This document shows, in pieces, positions 7,584 to 14,293 of a stretch of 14,293 nt of DNA (position 1 is its first letter; every line of letters begins with the position of its first letter). Location of the stretch: positions 1 through 14,293 of the forward strand of contig JAILBP010000246.1 of the NCBI GenBank assembly GCA_024680835.1. The letters run 5' to 3'. The stretch is from RGIG6904 sp024680835. Lineage in GTDB: Bacteria > Bacillota > Clostridia > Lachnospirales > Lachnospiraceae. The notes below the pieces were generated by a model that saw nothing but the letters and a program-made list of their open reading frames with translations, was not told the DNA's origin and did not search any database. A program made the position numbers and the translations under genes.

Positions 7584-8081
7584 ATGAAGAAGAGATGGAT
7601 AGCTTTATATGTGGAGAATCAGGTTGGCGTTCTGGCGAAGGTTTCGGGACTTTTCGCAGGGAAGAGCTACAATCTGCAGAGCCTTACGGTGGGAACAACA
7701 GAGGATGAGACCGTGAGCCGAATGACGATCTGTGCCATGTGTGACGATCCTACTTTTGAGCAGATCAAAAAGCAGCTGAACACCATGGTGGAGGTCATCA
7801 AGGTCATAGATCTGACCAATGTACCCATACACATGAAGGAAATTCTCTTTGTCAAGGTCAAGGATATGGACAATGACGGCGTCTATGAACTTTTTAAGAT
7901 CGCGGAAGTATTCAAAGTTGATATCTGTGATATCGGAGTGGGGTCGGCTCTGCTGGAGTGCAAGCTGACGGAACACCGCAATAATGAGCTTATAACCCTT
8001 CTGAAAAGCCGCTACAAAAACATAGAGGTTGTAAGAGGCGGTGCTGTAGCAATTGAATCTATCAGTACATCCTGCCGGTGA
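7584..8081 (+). CDS. ilvN: Acetolactate synthase, small regulatory subunit
   Basis: This 165-residue ACT-domain protein binds the IlvB catalytic subunit, raises its activity and confers valine feedback inhibition. The ACT domain (about 5-75) shows the family pattern ENQVGVLAKVSGLFAGKSYN followed by LQSLTVG. The C-terminal small-subunit domain covers about 80-160 (VKVKDMD to VVRGGAVAIES). Length is typical for the biosynthetic small subunit. GGAGA at 7572-7576 lies seven bases before the ATG. It follows the 826-residue gene by 32 bases with no terminator, so it is probably expressed from that gene's promoter rather than from the ilvB promoter directly. Its separation from ilvB by 4.96 kb is unusual for a pair that works at a fixed ratio. 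Confidence 0.94.
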   Translation: MKKRWIALYVENQVGVLAKVSGLFAGKSYNLQSLTVGTTEDETVSRMTICAMCDDPTFEQIKKQLNTMVEVIKVIDLTNVPIHMKEILFVKVKDMDNDGVYELFKIAEVFKVDICDIGVGSALLECKLTEHRNNELITLLKSRYKNIEVVRGGAVAIESISTSCR

Positions 8082-8090
8082 TATTTTGTA

Positions 8091-8120
8091 TTGCATATTT
8101 TGTAAAAAAAATGCTATAAT
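8091..8120 (+). promoter_or_regulatory. Sigma-A promoter of carB
   Basis: TTGCAT (8091-8096), an 18-base spacer and a perfect TATAAT (8115-8120) preceded by TGC (extended -10). The predicted start near 8127 gives a leader of about 114 bases. It rules out the upstream GTG at 8121 as the carB start, because that codon lies before the transcript begins. Confidence 0.85.
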
Positions 8121-8190
8121 GTGTCGGTTGCGAATTTTACTGTGAAGGGCAGGGTGGCTTTCTACAGTAAGTTTGCGAATAAGGAAGGAT

Positions 8191-8209
8191 GTTACCTTTG
8201 CAGGGTAAC
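8191..8209 (+). other. Small hairpin in the carB leader
   Basis: GTTACC (8191-8196), a 7-base loop and GGTAAC (8204-8209) form a perfect 6-bp stem about 20 bases before the carB ribosome binding site. No T run follows. The next bases, AACGAGAGGATT, partly resemble a PyrR-binding loop but lack its UCC. A regulatory role is only possible. Confidence 0.4.
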
Positions 8210-8240
8210 GAGAGGATTCATACAAAAAAGAGGTAGAAAA

Positions 8241-11200
8241 ATGCCAAAGAGAACAGACATCAACAAGGTACTTATCATCGGATCGGGTCCCATAGTCATC
8301 GGTCAGGCCTGCGAGTTTGACTACTCGGGAACACAGGCGTGCAAGGCGCTTAAGAAACTGGGCTATGAGATCGTGCTGGTAAACTCAAATCCGGCCACTA
8401 TCATGACAGACCCAGAGACGGCGGATGTTACATACATCGAGCCTCTCAACGTTAAGCGTCTGGAGCAGATCATAGAAAAGGAGCGCCCGGATGCGCTGCT
8501 TCCAAACCTGGGAGGACAGTCCGGACTTAACCTCTGCTCTGAGCTTTACAAGGCAGGTGTGCTGGATAAATACGGTGTGAAGGTCATCGGTGTACAGGTT
8601 GACGCCATCGAGAGAGGCGAGGACCGTATAGAGTTTAAGAACACTATGAATGAGCTTGGTATCGAGATGGCCAGAAGCGAAGTTGCTTATTCCGTTGAGG
8701 AAGGTCTTACCATCGCAGACAAGCTGGGATATCCGGTAGTACTGCGTCCGGCTTACACCATGGGTGGCGCCGGCGGTGGTCTGGTATATAACAGGGAAGA
8801 GCTGCAGGTAGTCATGGCGAGAGGACTTCAGGCTTCCCTTGTGGGTCAGGTTCTGGTGGAAGAGTCCATCTTAGGCTGGGAAGAGCTGGAGCTTGAGGTT
8901 GTCAGGGATGCCGAGGGCAACATGATAACCGTATGTTTTATAGAGAATATCGATCCCTTGGGCGTTCATACGGGAGATTCATTCTGTGCGGCTCCAATGC
9001 TCACTATTTCAAAGGAGCTTCAGGCACGCTTGCAGGAGCAGGCATATAAGATCGTGGACAAGGTTCAGGTCATCGGCGGTACGAATGTGCAGTTTGCCCA
9101 TGATCCTGTCTCTGATCGTGTTATAGTCATAGAGATCAACCCGCGTACATCCAGATCTTCGGCTCTTGCTTCGAAGGCTACCGGCTTCCCCATTGCGCTG
9201 GTGTCTGCAATGTTGGCTACAGGCATGACCTTAAAAGATATAGAGTGCGGTAAATACGGCACTTTGGATAAATATGTTCCGGACGGCGATTATGTGGTGA
9301 TCAAATTCGCAAGATGGGCGTTTGAGAAGTTCAAGGGTGTTGAAGATAAGCTGGGAACACAGATGCGTGCCGTTGGCGAGGTCATGAGTATCGGCAAGAA
9401 CTTCAAGGAAGCTTTCCAGAAGGCTATAAGATCTTTGGAGACCGGTCGTTACGGTCTCGGACATGCCAAAAACTTCGGCGATATGTCCAAAGATGAGCTG
9501 TTGAAGCTTCTCATCACACCCTGCAGCGAGAGATATTTCATCATCTATGAGGCTCTGAGAAAGGGCGCGAGCGTAGACGAGATCTTTGATCTCACTAAGG
9601 TAAAGCACTATTTCCTGGAGCAGATGAAGGAACTGGTAGAGGAGGAGGAAGCTCTCATAGCAGGAAAGGGCTCCGTTCCTTCTGATGAAGCCCTCACAAA
9701 GGCTAAGAAAGATGGTTTCTCAGACAAATACTTAAGCCAGATCCTGGGCGTTCCGGAGGATGATATCCGAAACAGGAGAAAAGCCATCGGCGTTACCGAA
9801 GCCTGGGAAGGCGTCCATGTAAGCGGTACAAAAGACAGCGCATATTATTTCTCTACTTACAATGCGCCTGACAAGTCAACCGTTTCAGACAATAAGAAGA
9901 TCATGATCTTAGGCGGCGGTCCGAACCGTATCGGACAGGGTATCGAGTTTGACTACTGCTGTGTACACGCAGCTATGGCCCTCAAGAAGCTGGGCTTTGA
10001 GACCATCATAGTAAACTGCAATCCGGAGACGGTATCAACGGATTACGATACTTCTGATAAGCTCTATTTTGAGCCACTGACACTTGAGGACGTTCTGTCC
10101 ATATATGAGAAAGAAAAGCCCCTTGGAGTCATAGCACAGTTCGGTGGTCAGACACCGCTGAACCTTGCTGCGGACCTCAAGAAAAACGGCGTTAAGATAT
10201 TGGGTACATCACCGGAAGTGATCGATCTTGCGGAAGACAGAGACCGTTTTAGGGAGATGATGGATAAGCTTGGTATTCCGATGCCGGAATCAGGCATGGC
10301 CACCACTGTGGAGGAGGCTATCGCTATCGCAGGAAAGATCGGATATCCTGTAATGGTGCGTCCTTCTTACGTTCTGGGCGGCAGAGGCATGGAAGTTGTC
10401 TATGATGATGACGCTATGTCAGATTACATGAAGGCTGCAGTAGGTGTTACACCCGACAGACCGATACTTATCGACCGCTTCTTAAATCACGCGTTGGAGT
10501 GCGAGTCTGATGCTATCTGTGACGGAACACATGCTTTCGTACCTGCGGTTATGGAGCACATCGAGCTTGCAGGTGTACATTCCGGAGATTCGGCATGTAT
10601 CGTGCCCTCAGCTCACATTTCCGAAAAGAATGTGAACATCATCAAGGAATATACCAGAAAGATCGCTGAAGAGATGCATGTACAGGGTCTTATGAACATG
10701 CAGTACGCTATAGAGAATGACAAGGTATTCGTGCTGGAGGCAAACCCCAGGGCAAGCCGTACAGTGCCGCTTGTATCAAAGGTATGTAATATCAGGATGG
10801 TACCTCTGGCAACACAGATCATCACGGAAGATCTGACAGGGATTCCTTCACCGGTTCCGTCATTGAAGGAGCAGCACATTCCGTATTACGGCGTAAAAGA
10901 GGCTGCATTCCCCTTCAATATGTTCCCGGAGGTTGATCCGATACTGGGACCGGAGATGCGTTCTACAGGCGAGGTTTTGGGCCTTGCAAGATCCTACGGT
11001 GAGGCATTTGTGAAATCCCAGGAGGGAGTTGGAAGCCCGCTTCCAATGGAGGGTACCGTACTCATATCCGTCAACAGAAAAGATAAGGCTGAGGTTTGTG
11101 AGGTTGCAAAGGTATTTGCCGAGTGCGGATTCAAGATCTTAGCTACAGGTACCACCTGTGATCTGATCAATGAGGCAGGCATCGAGGCTGCCAAGGTCAA

Positions 11201-11465
11201 GAAGCTCTATGAGGGAAGACCAAATGTGGCAGACATGATCACCAACGGTGATGTTGATCTGGTGGTAAATTCACCCTCGGGCAAGGAGAGCGTTCACGAT
11301 GACAGCTACTTGAGAAAGGCGGCTGTAAAGGCCCATATCCCCTACATCACCACCATTGCTGCGGCAAAGGCGGCAGCAGACGGCATCGCCGCTCTCAAAA
11401 AGAACGGTGGCAGTGAGATCCAGTCACTCCAGAGCTGGCATGGCGAGATCAAGGATAAAGCCTGA
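8241..11465 (+). CDS. carB: Carbamoyl-phosphate synthase, large (ammonia-type synthetase) chain
   Basis: This 1074-residue subunit makes carbamoyl phosphate from bicarbonate, two ATP and ammonia delivered by the CarA glutaminase subunit, for pyrimidine and arginine synthesis. Length matches the family (about 1073). Two homologous halves each begin with a nucleotide-binding turn: IIGSGPIVIGQACEFDYSG near the N-terminus and ILGGGPNRIGQGIEFDYC near residue 553. Each carries an ATP-grasp domain, and an oligomerisation region joins them. The last 130 residues or so are the methylglyoxal-synthase-like allosteric domain (LATGTTCDLINEAG). ATG 8241 follows AGAGGT (8229-8234) and starts with the typical MPKRTDI. 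The 40-codon upstream extension would begin right at the promoter. No carA is adjacent; ilvN lies upstream and a convergent gene downstream. Confidence 0.96.
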   Translation: MPKRTDINKVLIIGSGPIVIGQACEFDYSGTQACKALKKLGYEIVLVNSNPATIMTDPETADVTYIEPLNVKRLEQIIEKERPDALLPNLGGQSGLNLCSELYKAGVLDKYGVKVIGVQVDAIERGEDRIEFKNTMNELGIEMARSEVAYSVEEGLTIADKLGYPVVLRPAYTMGGAGGGLVYNREELQVVMARGLQASLVGQVLVEESILGWEELELEVVRDAEGNMITVCFIENIDPLGVHTGDSFCAAPMLTISKELQARLQEQAYKIVDKVQVIGGTNVQFAHDPVSDRVIVIEINPRTSRSSALASKATGFPIALVSAMLATGMTLKDIECGKYGTLDKYVPDGDYVVIKFARWAFEKFKGVEDKLGTQMRAVGEVMSIGKNFKEAFQKAIRSLETGRYGLGHAKNFGDMSKDELLKLLITPCSERYFIIYEALRKGASVDEIFDLTKVKHYFLEQMKELVEEEEALIAGKGSVPSDEALTKAKKDGFSDKYLSQILGVPEDDIRNRRKAIGVTEAWEGVHVSGTKDSAYYFSTYNAPDKSTVSDNKKIMILGGGPNRIGQGIEFDYCCVHAAMALKKLGFETIIVNCNPETVSTDYDTSDKLYFEPLTLEDVLSIYEKEKPLGVIAQFGGQTPLNLAADLKKNGVKILGTSPEVIDLAEDRDRFREMMDKLGIPMPESGMATTVEEAIAIAGKIGYPVMVRPSYVLGGRGMEVVYDDDAMSDYMKAAVGVTPDRPILIDRFLNHALECESDAICDGTHAFVPAVMEHIELAGVHSGDSACIVPSAHISEKNVNIIKEYTRKIAEEMHVQGLMNMQYAIENDKVFVLEANPRASRTVPLVSKVCNIRMVPLATQIITEDLTGIPSPVPSLKEQHIPYYGVKEAAFPFNMFPEVDPILGPEMRSTGEVLGLARSYGEAFVKSQEGVGSPLPMEGTVLISVNRKDKAEVCEVAKVFAECGFKILATGTTCDLINEAGIEAAKVKKLYEGRPNVADMITNGDVDLVVNSPSGKESVHDDSYLRKAAVKAHIPYITTIAAAKAAADGIAALKKNGGSEIQSLQSWHGEIKDKA

Positions 11466-11592
11466 GACAGACAGTGATAACAGGATCTGTTTGAAAATCA
11501 GGGATAAAGACTGAAACAGACAGTGATAACTGAACCTGCTTGAAGATCAGGGATAAAACCGATACAGACTGAGATAACAGAACTTATTTGAA
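11447..11592 (+). repeat. Three-copy 49-bp tandem repeat starting inside the carB 3' end
   Basis: Units are 11447-11495, 11496-11544 and 11545-11592 (49, 49 and 48 bp). Units 1 and 2 agree at 41 of 49 positions; unit 3 is more diverged and has a 1-base gap. Shared words include GGATAAA, CAGACAGTGATAAC (units 1 and 2) and TTGAA at the unit end. The first unit contains the last codons and stop of carB, so the others look like duplications of the gene end. Confidence 0.85.
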
Positions 11593-11603
11593 AATAAAAA
11601 AAT

Positions 11604-11640
11604 AACCCGGTGGGAGATATGTCTCCACCGGGTTTTTATT
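11604..11640. terminator. Bidirectional terminator between carB and the flavin reductase gene
   Basis: A strong GC-rich stem (11604-11617 with 11622-11634, one bulged G, loop TATG) is followed on the plus strand by TTTTTATT and preceded by an A-rich run that gives a T-rich tract on the minus strand. It can stop transcripts of both converging genes. Confidence 0.92.
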
Positions 11641-11734
11641 ATTTTTGTGTGATAATGAGTCAAGCCTGTAGAATGTATGCAAAGTGGCTGTGAATAGTAA
11701 GAACGTCTTCCTGCAAACTTTAACCGTTCGAAGG

Positions 11735-12241
11735 TCATCTGGCGTAAGCGCCGACGATCTCTCCGATATACATGGTGTGCATATCGCCGTCTGCATAGAA
11801 TTTGTCTTTCAGACCGGGAGAGCAGAAGCTTTCTTCTGTGATAGGGACAGATGCCATCTTTTTGCATATCAGTATCTGATTCGCCTCGTCAATGTAGGGG
11901 ATCCCGTGTTTGTAGTCAAAGTGGAGACCGCTCTTTTCCATCTTGTTCTCGTCGCGGCCGGAGACTTTGCCTAAATATGCCAGGGCTTCTCTGTATTTCT
12001 CCGAAAGGAAGCTCAGTGTGAAGTATTTTTCCCTGTCAATGAATTCCTTGGTGTAGCGTGACTGTCTGATATAGATGGTTGCGGCATTCACACCCCAGAT
12101 CACACCCAAACCGCCCCAGGAGGCTGTCATGGTGTTGGCTTTTTCCTCGGTGCCGGCGGATACTAACATCCAGTCGTGTCCGATCTGAGTGTAGGGGTTG
12201 AAATCTATCTGTGAGAGCTCGTATTGTTGAAATGTATGCAT
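11735..12241 (-). CDS. Flavin reductase-like (FMN-binding split-barrel) protein
   Basis: This 168-residue protein matches the flavin reductase-like domain family, which binds FMN and often reduces free flavin with NAD(P)H or serves as a small flavoprotein. Visible signatures are TMTASW (37-42) at the FMN site, the RQSRYT strand and turn, FTLSFL, and the SGRDENK loop, all in the family order. The substrate and electron partner cannot be told from sequence. The start is ATG at 12241-12239; an AAAGGAGGTG site (12257-12248 on this strand) lies about eight bases upstream, while the GTG at 12250 falls inside that site. The gene runs toward carB and diverges from cheY. It has its own promoter at 12363-12392 and a structured leader of about 115 bases. 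Confidence 0.85.
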   Translation of the reverse strand: MHTFQQYELSQIDFNPYTQIGHDWMLVSAGTEEKANTMTASWGGLGVIWGVNAATIYIRQSRYTKEFIDREKYFTLSFLSEKYREALAYLGKVSGRDENKMEKSGLHFDYKHGIPYIDEANQILICKKMASVPITEESFCSPGLKDKFYADGDMHTMYIGEIVGAYAR

Positions 12242-12270
12242 GAGACGCACCTCCTTTGTGATTTTCGGCC

Positions 12271-12331
12271 AATGTCCAATGTCCGGTGAGCCGGACCTCC
12301 TGCGGATATGGTTAACCGGACGTTGGATATT
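12271..12331 (-). promoter_or_regulatory. Structured leader with mutually exclusive hairpins before the flavin reductase gene
   Basis: Long imperfect arms 12271-12287 and 12314-12331 (about 16 of 18 positions pair) enclose a short perfect hairpin, GTCCGG (12281-12286) / CCGGAC (12291-12296). Both structures need the same GTCCGG bases, so they compete. The structure lies in the predicted 5' untranslated region, about 15-75 bases upstream of the ribosome binding site. There is no T run, so transcription termination is unlikely. It does not match an FMN riboswitch as I know it. Confidence 0.55.
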
Positions 12332-12362
12332 GATTGGTAATGATCTTTACGTATGATGAAAG

Positions 12363-12392
12363 ATTATAGCATTATTCTCCTTGATTTGACAA
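12363..12392 (-). promoter_or_regulatory. Sigma-A promoter of the flavin reductase gene
   Basis: On the minus strand: TTGTCA (12392-12387), an 18-base spacer and a perfect TATAAT (12368-12363) preceded by TGC. The transcript would start near 12356. Confidence 0.8.
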
Positions 12393-12451
12393 CATGTACA
12401 TGGGAAACCGGCAGAATTTTTTAAATCGTTCAACCTTTTTTAATAAAATAC

Positions 12452-12480
12452 TTGCAAAAAGGTTTCAAATTGTGTAAACT
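12452..12480 (+). promoter_or_regulatory. Probable cheY promoter with overlapping inverted repeat
   Basis: TTGCAA (12452-12457), a 17-base spacer and TAAACT (12475-12480; 4 of 6 consensus bases). A perfect 9-bp inverted repeat, AACCTTTTT (12432-12440) and AAAAAGGTT (12456-12464), overlaps the -35 and could be an operator. It does not resemble the flagellar sigma-28 consensus. Confidence 0.5.
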
Positions 12481-12545
12481 CTATTTAATTGATTTTTTGG
12501 GCTTATATTCAGCTGTAAAATATTAGTACAAAGAGGACAGGTAAA

Positions 12546-12911
12546 ATGGCAAAAAAGATTTTAATAGCGGACGATGCAGCATTTATGCGTATGATGTTAA
12601 AGGATATTCTGACAAAGGGCGGATATGAGGTTGCAGGTGAAGCTGCAGACGGCAATGAAGCTTTGTCAAAGTATAAAGAGCTTAAGCCGGATCTTGTTAC
12701 CATGGATATTACGATGCCTAACTGCGACGGTATACAGAGTCTGAAGAGCATCAAGGCTGCCGATGCAGGTGCCAATGTTGTTATGTGTTCAGCTATGGGT
12801 CAGCAGGCGATGGTTATCGAGGCTATTCAGAGCGGGGCAAAGGATTTTATTGTTAAGCCTTTCCAGGCAGACCGTGTTCTTGAGGCCATAAAAAAGATTC
12901 TCGGCGAGTGA
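12546..12911 (+). CDS. cheY: CheY-type single-domain response regulator
   Basis: This 121-residue protein is a stand-alone receiver domain. All catalytic residues are present: acidic pair Asp9-Asp10, phospho-acceptor Asp54 in MDITMP, Ser82 in the CSAMGQ switch segment, and Lys104 in VKPF. The sequence is of the Gram-positive chemotaxis type (ILIADDAAFMRMMLKDIL), in which phospho-CheY binds the flagellar switch. AGAGGA (12532-12537) lies eight bases before the ATG. No cheA, cheW or flagellar gene is adjacent, so the histidine kinase partner is unknown and another role is possible. A hairpin spans the stop codon and a terminator follows. Confidence 0.88.
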   Translation: MAKKILIADDAAFMRMMLKDILTKGGYEVAGEAADGNEALSKYKELKPDLVTMDITMPNCDGIQSLKSIKAADAGANVVMCSAMGQQAMVIEAIQSGAKDFIVKPFQADRVLEAIKKILGE

Positions 12912-12917
12912 GAATCT
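12895..12917 (+). other. Hairpin across the cheY stop codon
   Basis: AGATTCTC (12895-12902) and GAGAATCT (12910-12917) form a perfect 8-bp stem with a 7-base loop. The TGA stop (12909-12911) straddles the loop and stem. No T run follows, so it is not a terminator by itself; it may protect the mRNA 3' end. Confidence 0.55.
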
Positions 12918-12935
12918 GTAATATTGCACGTATGA

Positions 12936-12967
12936 GAGGACAGGCGATGCGTCTGCCCTCTTTTTTT
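12936..12967 (+). terminator. Terminator or attenuator between cheY and the DUF1002 gene
   Basis: An 11-position stem (12936-12946 with 12950-12960, one A-C mismatch and one G-U pair) with loop ATG is followed by seven T (12961-12967). The next gene's ribosome binding site begins only three bases later, at 12971, leaving no room for a promoter between them. Confidence 0.82.
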
Positions 12968-12986
12968 ATAGGAGGGAGTGATCATT

Positions 12987-14105
12987 ATGAAACGATTATT
13001 TGTGATGGCGATTGTATCTATGTTGGCTTTTTCACCGGTAGTAGTGCAGGCACAGGCTACGGAGAGTGATATTGAGATCCTGGGTGGAGTTGAAAGTGAC
13101 GATTTGTTGCAGGATTCGGAAGCTGTTCCGGAAGAGAACACTGCAACTGAGAGCGTGGAAGATTCCGGAAATGCCGAATCTGCCGGAGATGAGGTCATTA
13201 AGGTAGTGGGAGAGGATGGCAGTATCACCGAGGTCAATCTGGATGAGGACGCTAAGACCGGAGATATCAATAAGGATGACGATGTGAAGGTTACATCGGA
13301 TGATGTGCCCTACCTTGCACTGGGAGCGGACCTGAATGCAGATCAAAAGCAGAAGGTGCTGGATCTCATGGGTATAGGAGACAAGGATCTGTCGGGATAT
13401 GATGTGGTGACGGTGACAAATGCCGAGGAGCATCAGTACCTGGACGGATATATCGATTCCGCCACCATAGGCACGAAGGCTTTATCTTCTGTTTTGATAA
13501 TGGAGGGAGGGGCCGGCAGCGGTATCAGCGTTTCTACAAAGAATATAAATTTCTGTACCGTCGGGATGTACAAAAACGCGCTTGCAACAGCAGGTCTTAC
13601 GGATGCAGAGGTTATAGTGGCAGGTCCCTTTGAGCTCTCGGGAACGGCAGCTCTTATCGGAGCCATGAAGGCTTATTCACAGATGACAGGGGAAGCCATT
13701 GATACCGGAGCGCTGGATACAGCCCTCGACGAGCTTGTGCTGACAGGTTCCGTCAGGGAAAAATATGACGCATTGAGTGGCGGAGAAGCCGAAGAACTCA
13801 TCGCGTATTTAAAGGGTAAGGTGCTTTCCGAAGACCTGAGTGATGACCAGATCAAAAAGCTGATAAAGGATGGAGCAGAGGTTTACGGTGTATCCTTGAG
13901 CGACGACGAGATCAACAGCATCGTGGGCTTTTTGGACAAGCTTAAAGACATAGATATCGATGAAGAAGAGATCATGGGATATGCAGAGGATCTTTACGAA
14001 AAATTCAAGGATGTAAAGATCGACGAGGAGACACAGAATTTCTTCCTGCAGATCATAAATGCCATAATCAATTTTTTCAAAAAGCTTTTCGGAGCGATAG
14101 GCTGA
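12987..14105 (+). CDS. Secreted DUF1002-family protein
   Basis: This 372-residue exported protein has unknown function. A signal peptide (MKRLF, then a hydrophobic core) ends at about residue 22-24 (VQAQA); no lipobox Cys is present, so it should be released or wall-associated rather than a lipoprotein. An acidic low-complexity stretch (about 25-105) leads to the DUF1002 core at about 109-232, recognised by LGADLNADQKQKVLDL, VTNAEEHQYLDGY, the IGTKALSS and GSGISVST segments, and VAGPFELSGTAAL. A helical acidic C-terminal region ends in a hydrophobic amphipathic tail (FFLQIINAIINFFKKLFGAIG is split here only by description: roughly residues 350-372). GGAGGG (12971-12976) fits ATG 12987; the GTG at 12978 is too close to it. 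No promoter is visible after the cheY terminator, so expression may rely on read-through. Confidence 0.88.
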   Translation: MKRLFVMAIVSMLAFSPVVVQAQATESDIEILGGVESDDLLQDSEAVPEENTATESVEDSGNAESAGDEVIKVVGEDGSITEVNLDEDAKTGDINKDDDVKVTSDDVPYLALGADLNADQKQKVLDLMGIGDKDLSGYDVVTVTNAEEHQYLDGYIDSATIGTKALSSVLIMEGGAGSGISVSTKNINFCTVGMYKNALATAGLTDAEVIVAGPFELSGTAALIGAMKAYSQMTGEAIDTGALDTALDELVLTGSVREKYDALSGGEAEELIAYLKGKVLSEDLSDDQIKKLIKDGAEVYGVSLSDDEINSIVGFLDKLKDIDIDEEEIMGYAEDLYEKFKDVKIDEETQNFFLQIINAIINFFKKLFGAIG

Positions 14106-14112
14106 TATTCAA

Positions 14113-14139
14113 ACCCCGATTTTCAACAGAAAACAGGGT
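14113..14139 (+). terminator. Weak hairpin after the DUF1002 gene
   Basis: ACCC (14113-14116) plus TTTTC (14120-14124) pair with GAAAA (14129-14133) and GGGT (14136-14139), with a small internal loop. The T run expected of an intrinsic terminator is poor (AATATATATTTA follows), so termination is uncertain. Confidence 0.35.
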
Positions 14140-14152
14140 GTAATATATATTT

Positions 14153-14293
14153 AGGAAGGAACCATCATGACGAAGTCATGATTTGTAATGGTTCCGACCG
14201 ATAGGGCAACGTATATCATGCACGAGGCACGAGTGCATGATGCCATCCCGGCGAGGGATCGCGAAGCGACAGGTGATTCGTTTACGAATCGTG
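14153..14293 (+). repeat. 141-bp multi-hairpin repeat element, copy 2 (cut by the window edge)
   Basis: This copy is identical to 97-237 except C at 14198 for T at 142, so every hairpin of copy 1 is preserved (add 14056 to its coordinates). It lies 47 bases after the DUF1002 stop. The flanks just left of the two copies differ (ATTAC before copy 1, ATATTT before copy 2), which places the left boundary at about 97/14153. The right boundary is not visible. Confidence 0.9.

Noticed and set aside
8204..8216. PyrR-binding loop in the carB leader
   Set aside because: TAACGAGAGG matches the GNGAGG half of the consensus but lacks UCC, and no terminator hairpin follows. Too weak to call.
8121..8240. 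40-codon N-terminal extension of carB from GTG 8121
   Set aside because: The GTG directly follows the TATAAT of the promoter and would not be transcribed; ATG 8241 has a ribosome binding site and the standard CarB N-terminus.
12314..12331. FMN riboswitch before the flavin reductase gene
   Set aside because: The leader is too short and lacks the conserved multi-stem FMN aptamer sequences; only the competing hairpins are visible.
97..14293. The whole window as one composite transposon between direct repeats
   Set aside because: The interior is mostly core metabolic genes, no transposase or integrase is present, and no target-site duplication is visible. The repeats are more likely independent copies of a dispersed element.

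Overview
The window looks like chromosome of a Gram-positive anaerobe of the Clostridia, most likely a Lachnospiraceae (Butyrivibrio/Roseburia-like) bacterium. This rests on strong AGGAGG-type ribosome binding sites, textbook sigma-A promoters, a CheY of the Gram-positive type, a secreted DUF1002 protein and a mid-range GC content. It is an inference from gene content, not a database match. No phage, transposase, CRISPR array, tRNA or rRNA is visible.

Layout from left to right: the last 11 codons of a gene that may be thymidylate synthase; a 141-bp multi-hairpin repeat; dihydrofolate reductase (folA) with its own terminator; ilvB (acetolactate synthase large subunit) from a strong promoter; a membrane-bound GGDEF diguanylate cyclase; a small two-anchor membrane protein; an 826-residue charged cytoplasmic protein of no family I recognise; ilvN (acetolactate synthase small subunit), 32 bases after it; carB (carbamoyl-phosphate synthase large chain) from its own promoter; a three-copy 49-bp tandem repeat that begins inside the end of carB; a bidirectional terminator; a flavin reductase-family gene on the minus strand with a structured leader; a cheY-type response regulator; a secreted DUF1002 protein; and, at the right edge, a second copy of the 141-bp repeat (140 of 141 bases identical, same orientation).

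Functionally, IlvB and IlvN form one enzyme for branched-chain amino acids, yet their genes are 4.96 kb apart with three genes between them. CarB feeds pyrimidine and arginine synthesis but no carA is adjacent. Folate metabolism sits at the left edge. The signalling genes (GGDEF, CheY) are orphans with no chemotaxis or c-di-GMP partner genes beside them.

The most unusual elements are the direct repeat that brackets the whole window, with several hairpins closed by GAA loops (one is the unusually stable DNA mini-hairpin sequence GCGAAGC); the unknown 826-residue protein lying between ilvB and ilvN; the tandem duplication growing out of the 3' end of carB; and the competing hairpins in the flavin reductase leader. 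Five start codons were moved downstream from the longest open frame because a Shine-Dalgarno site or promoter overlaps the upstream start.
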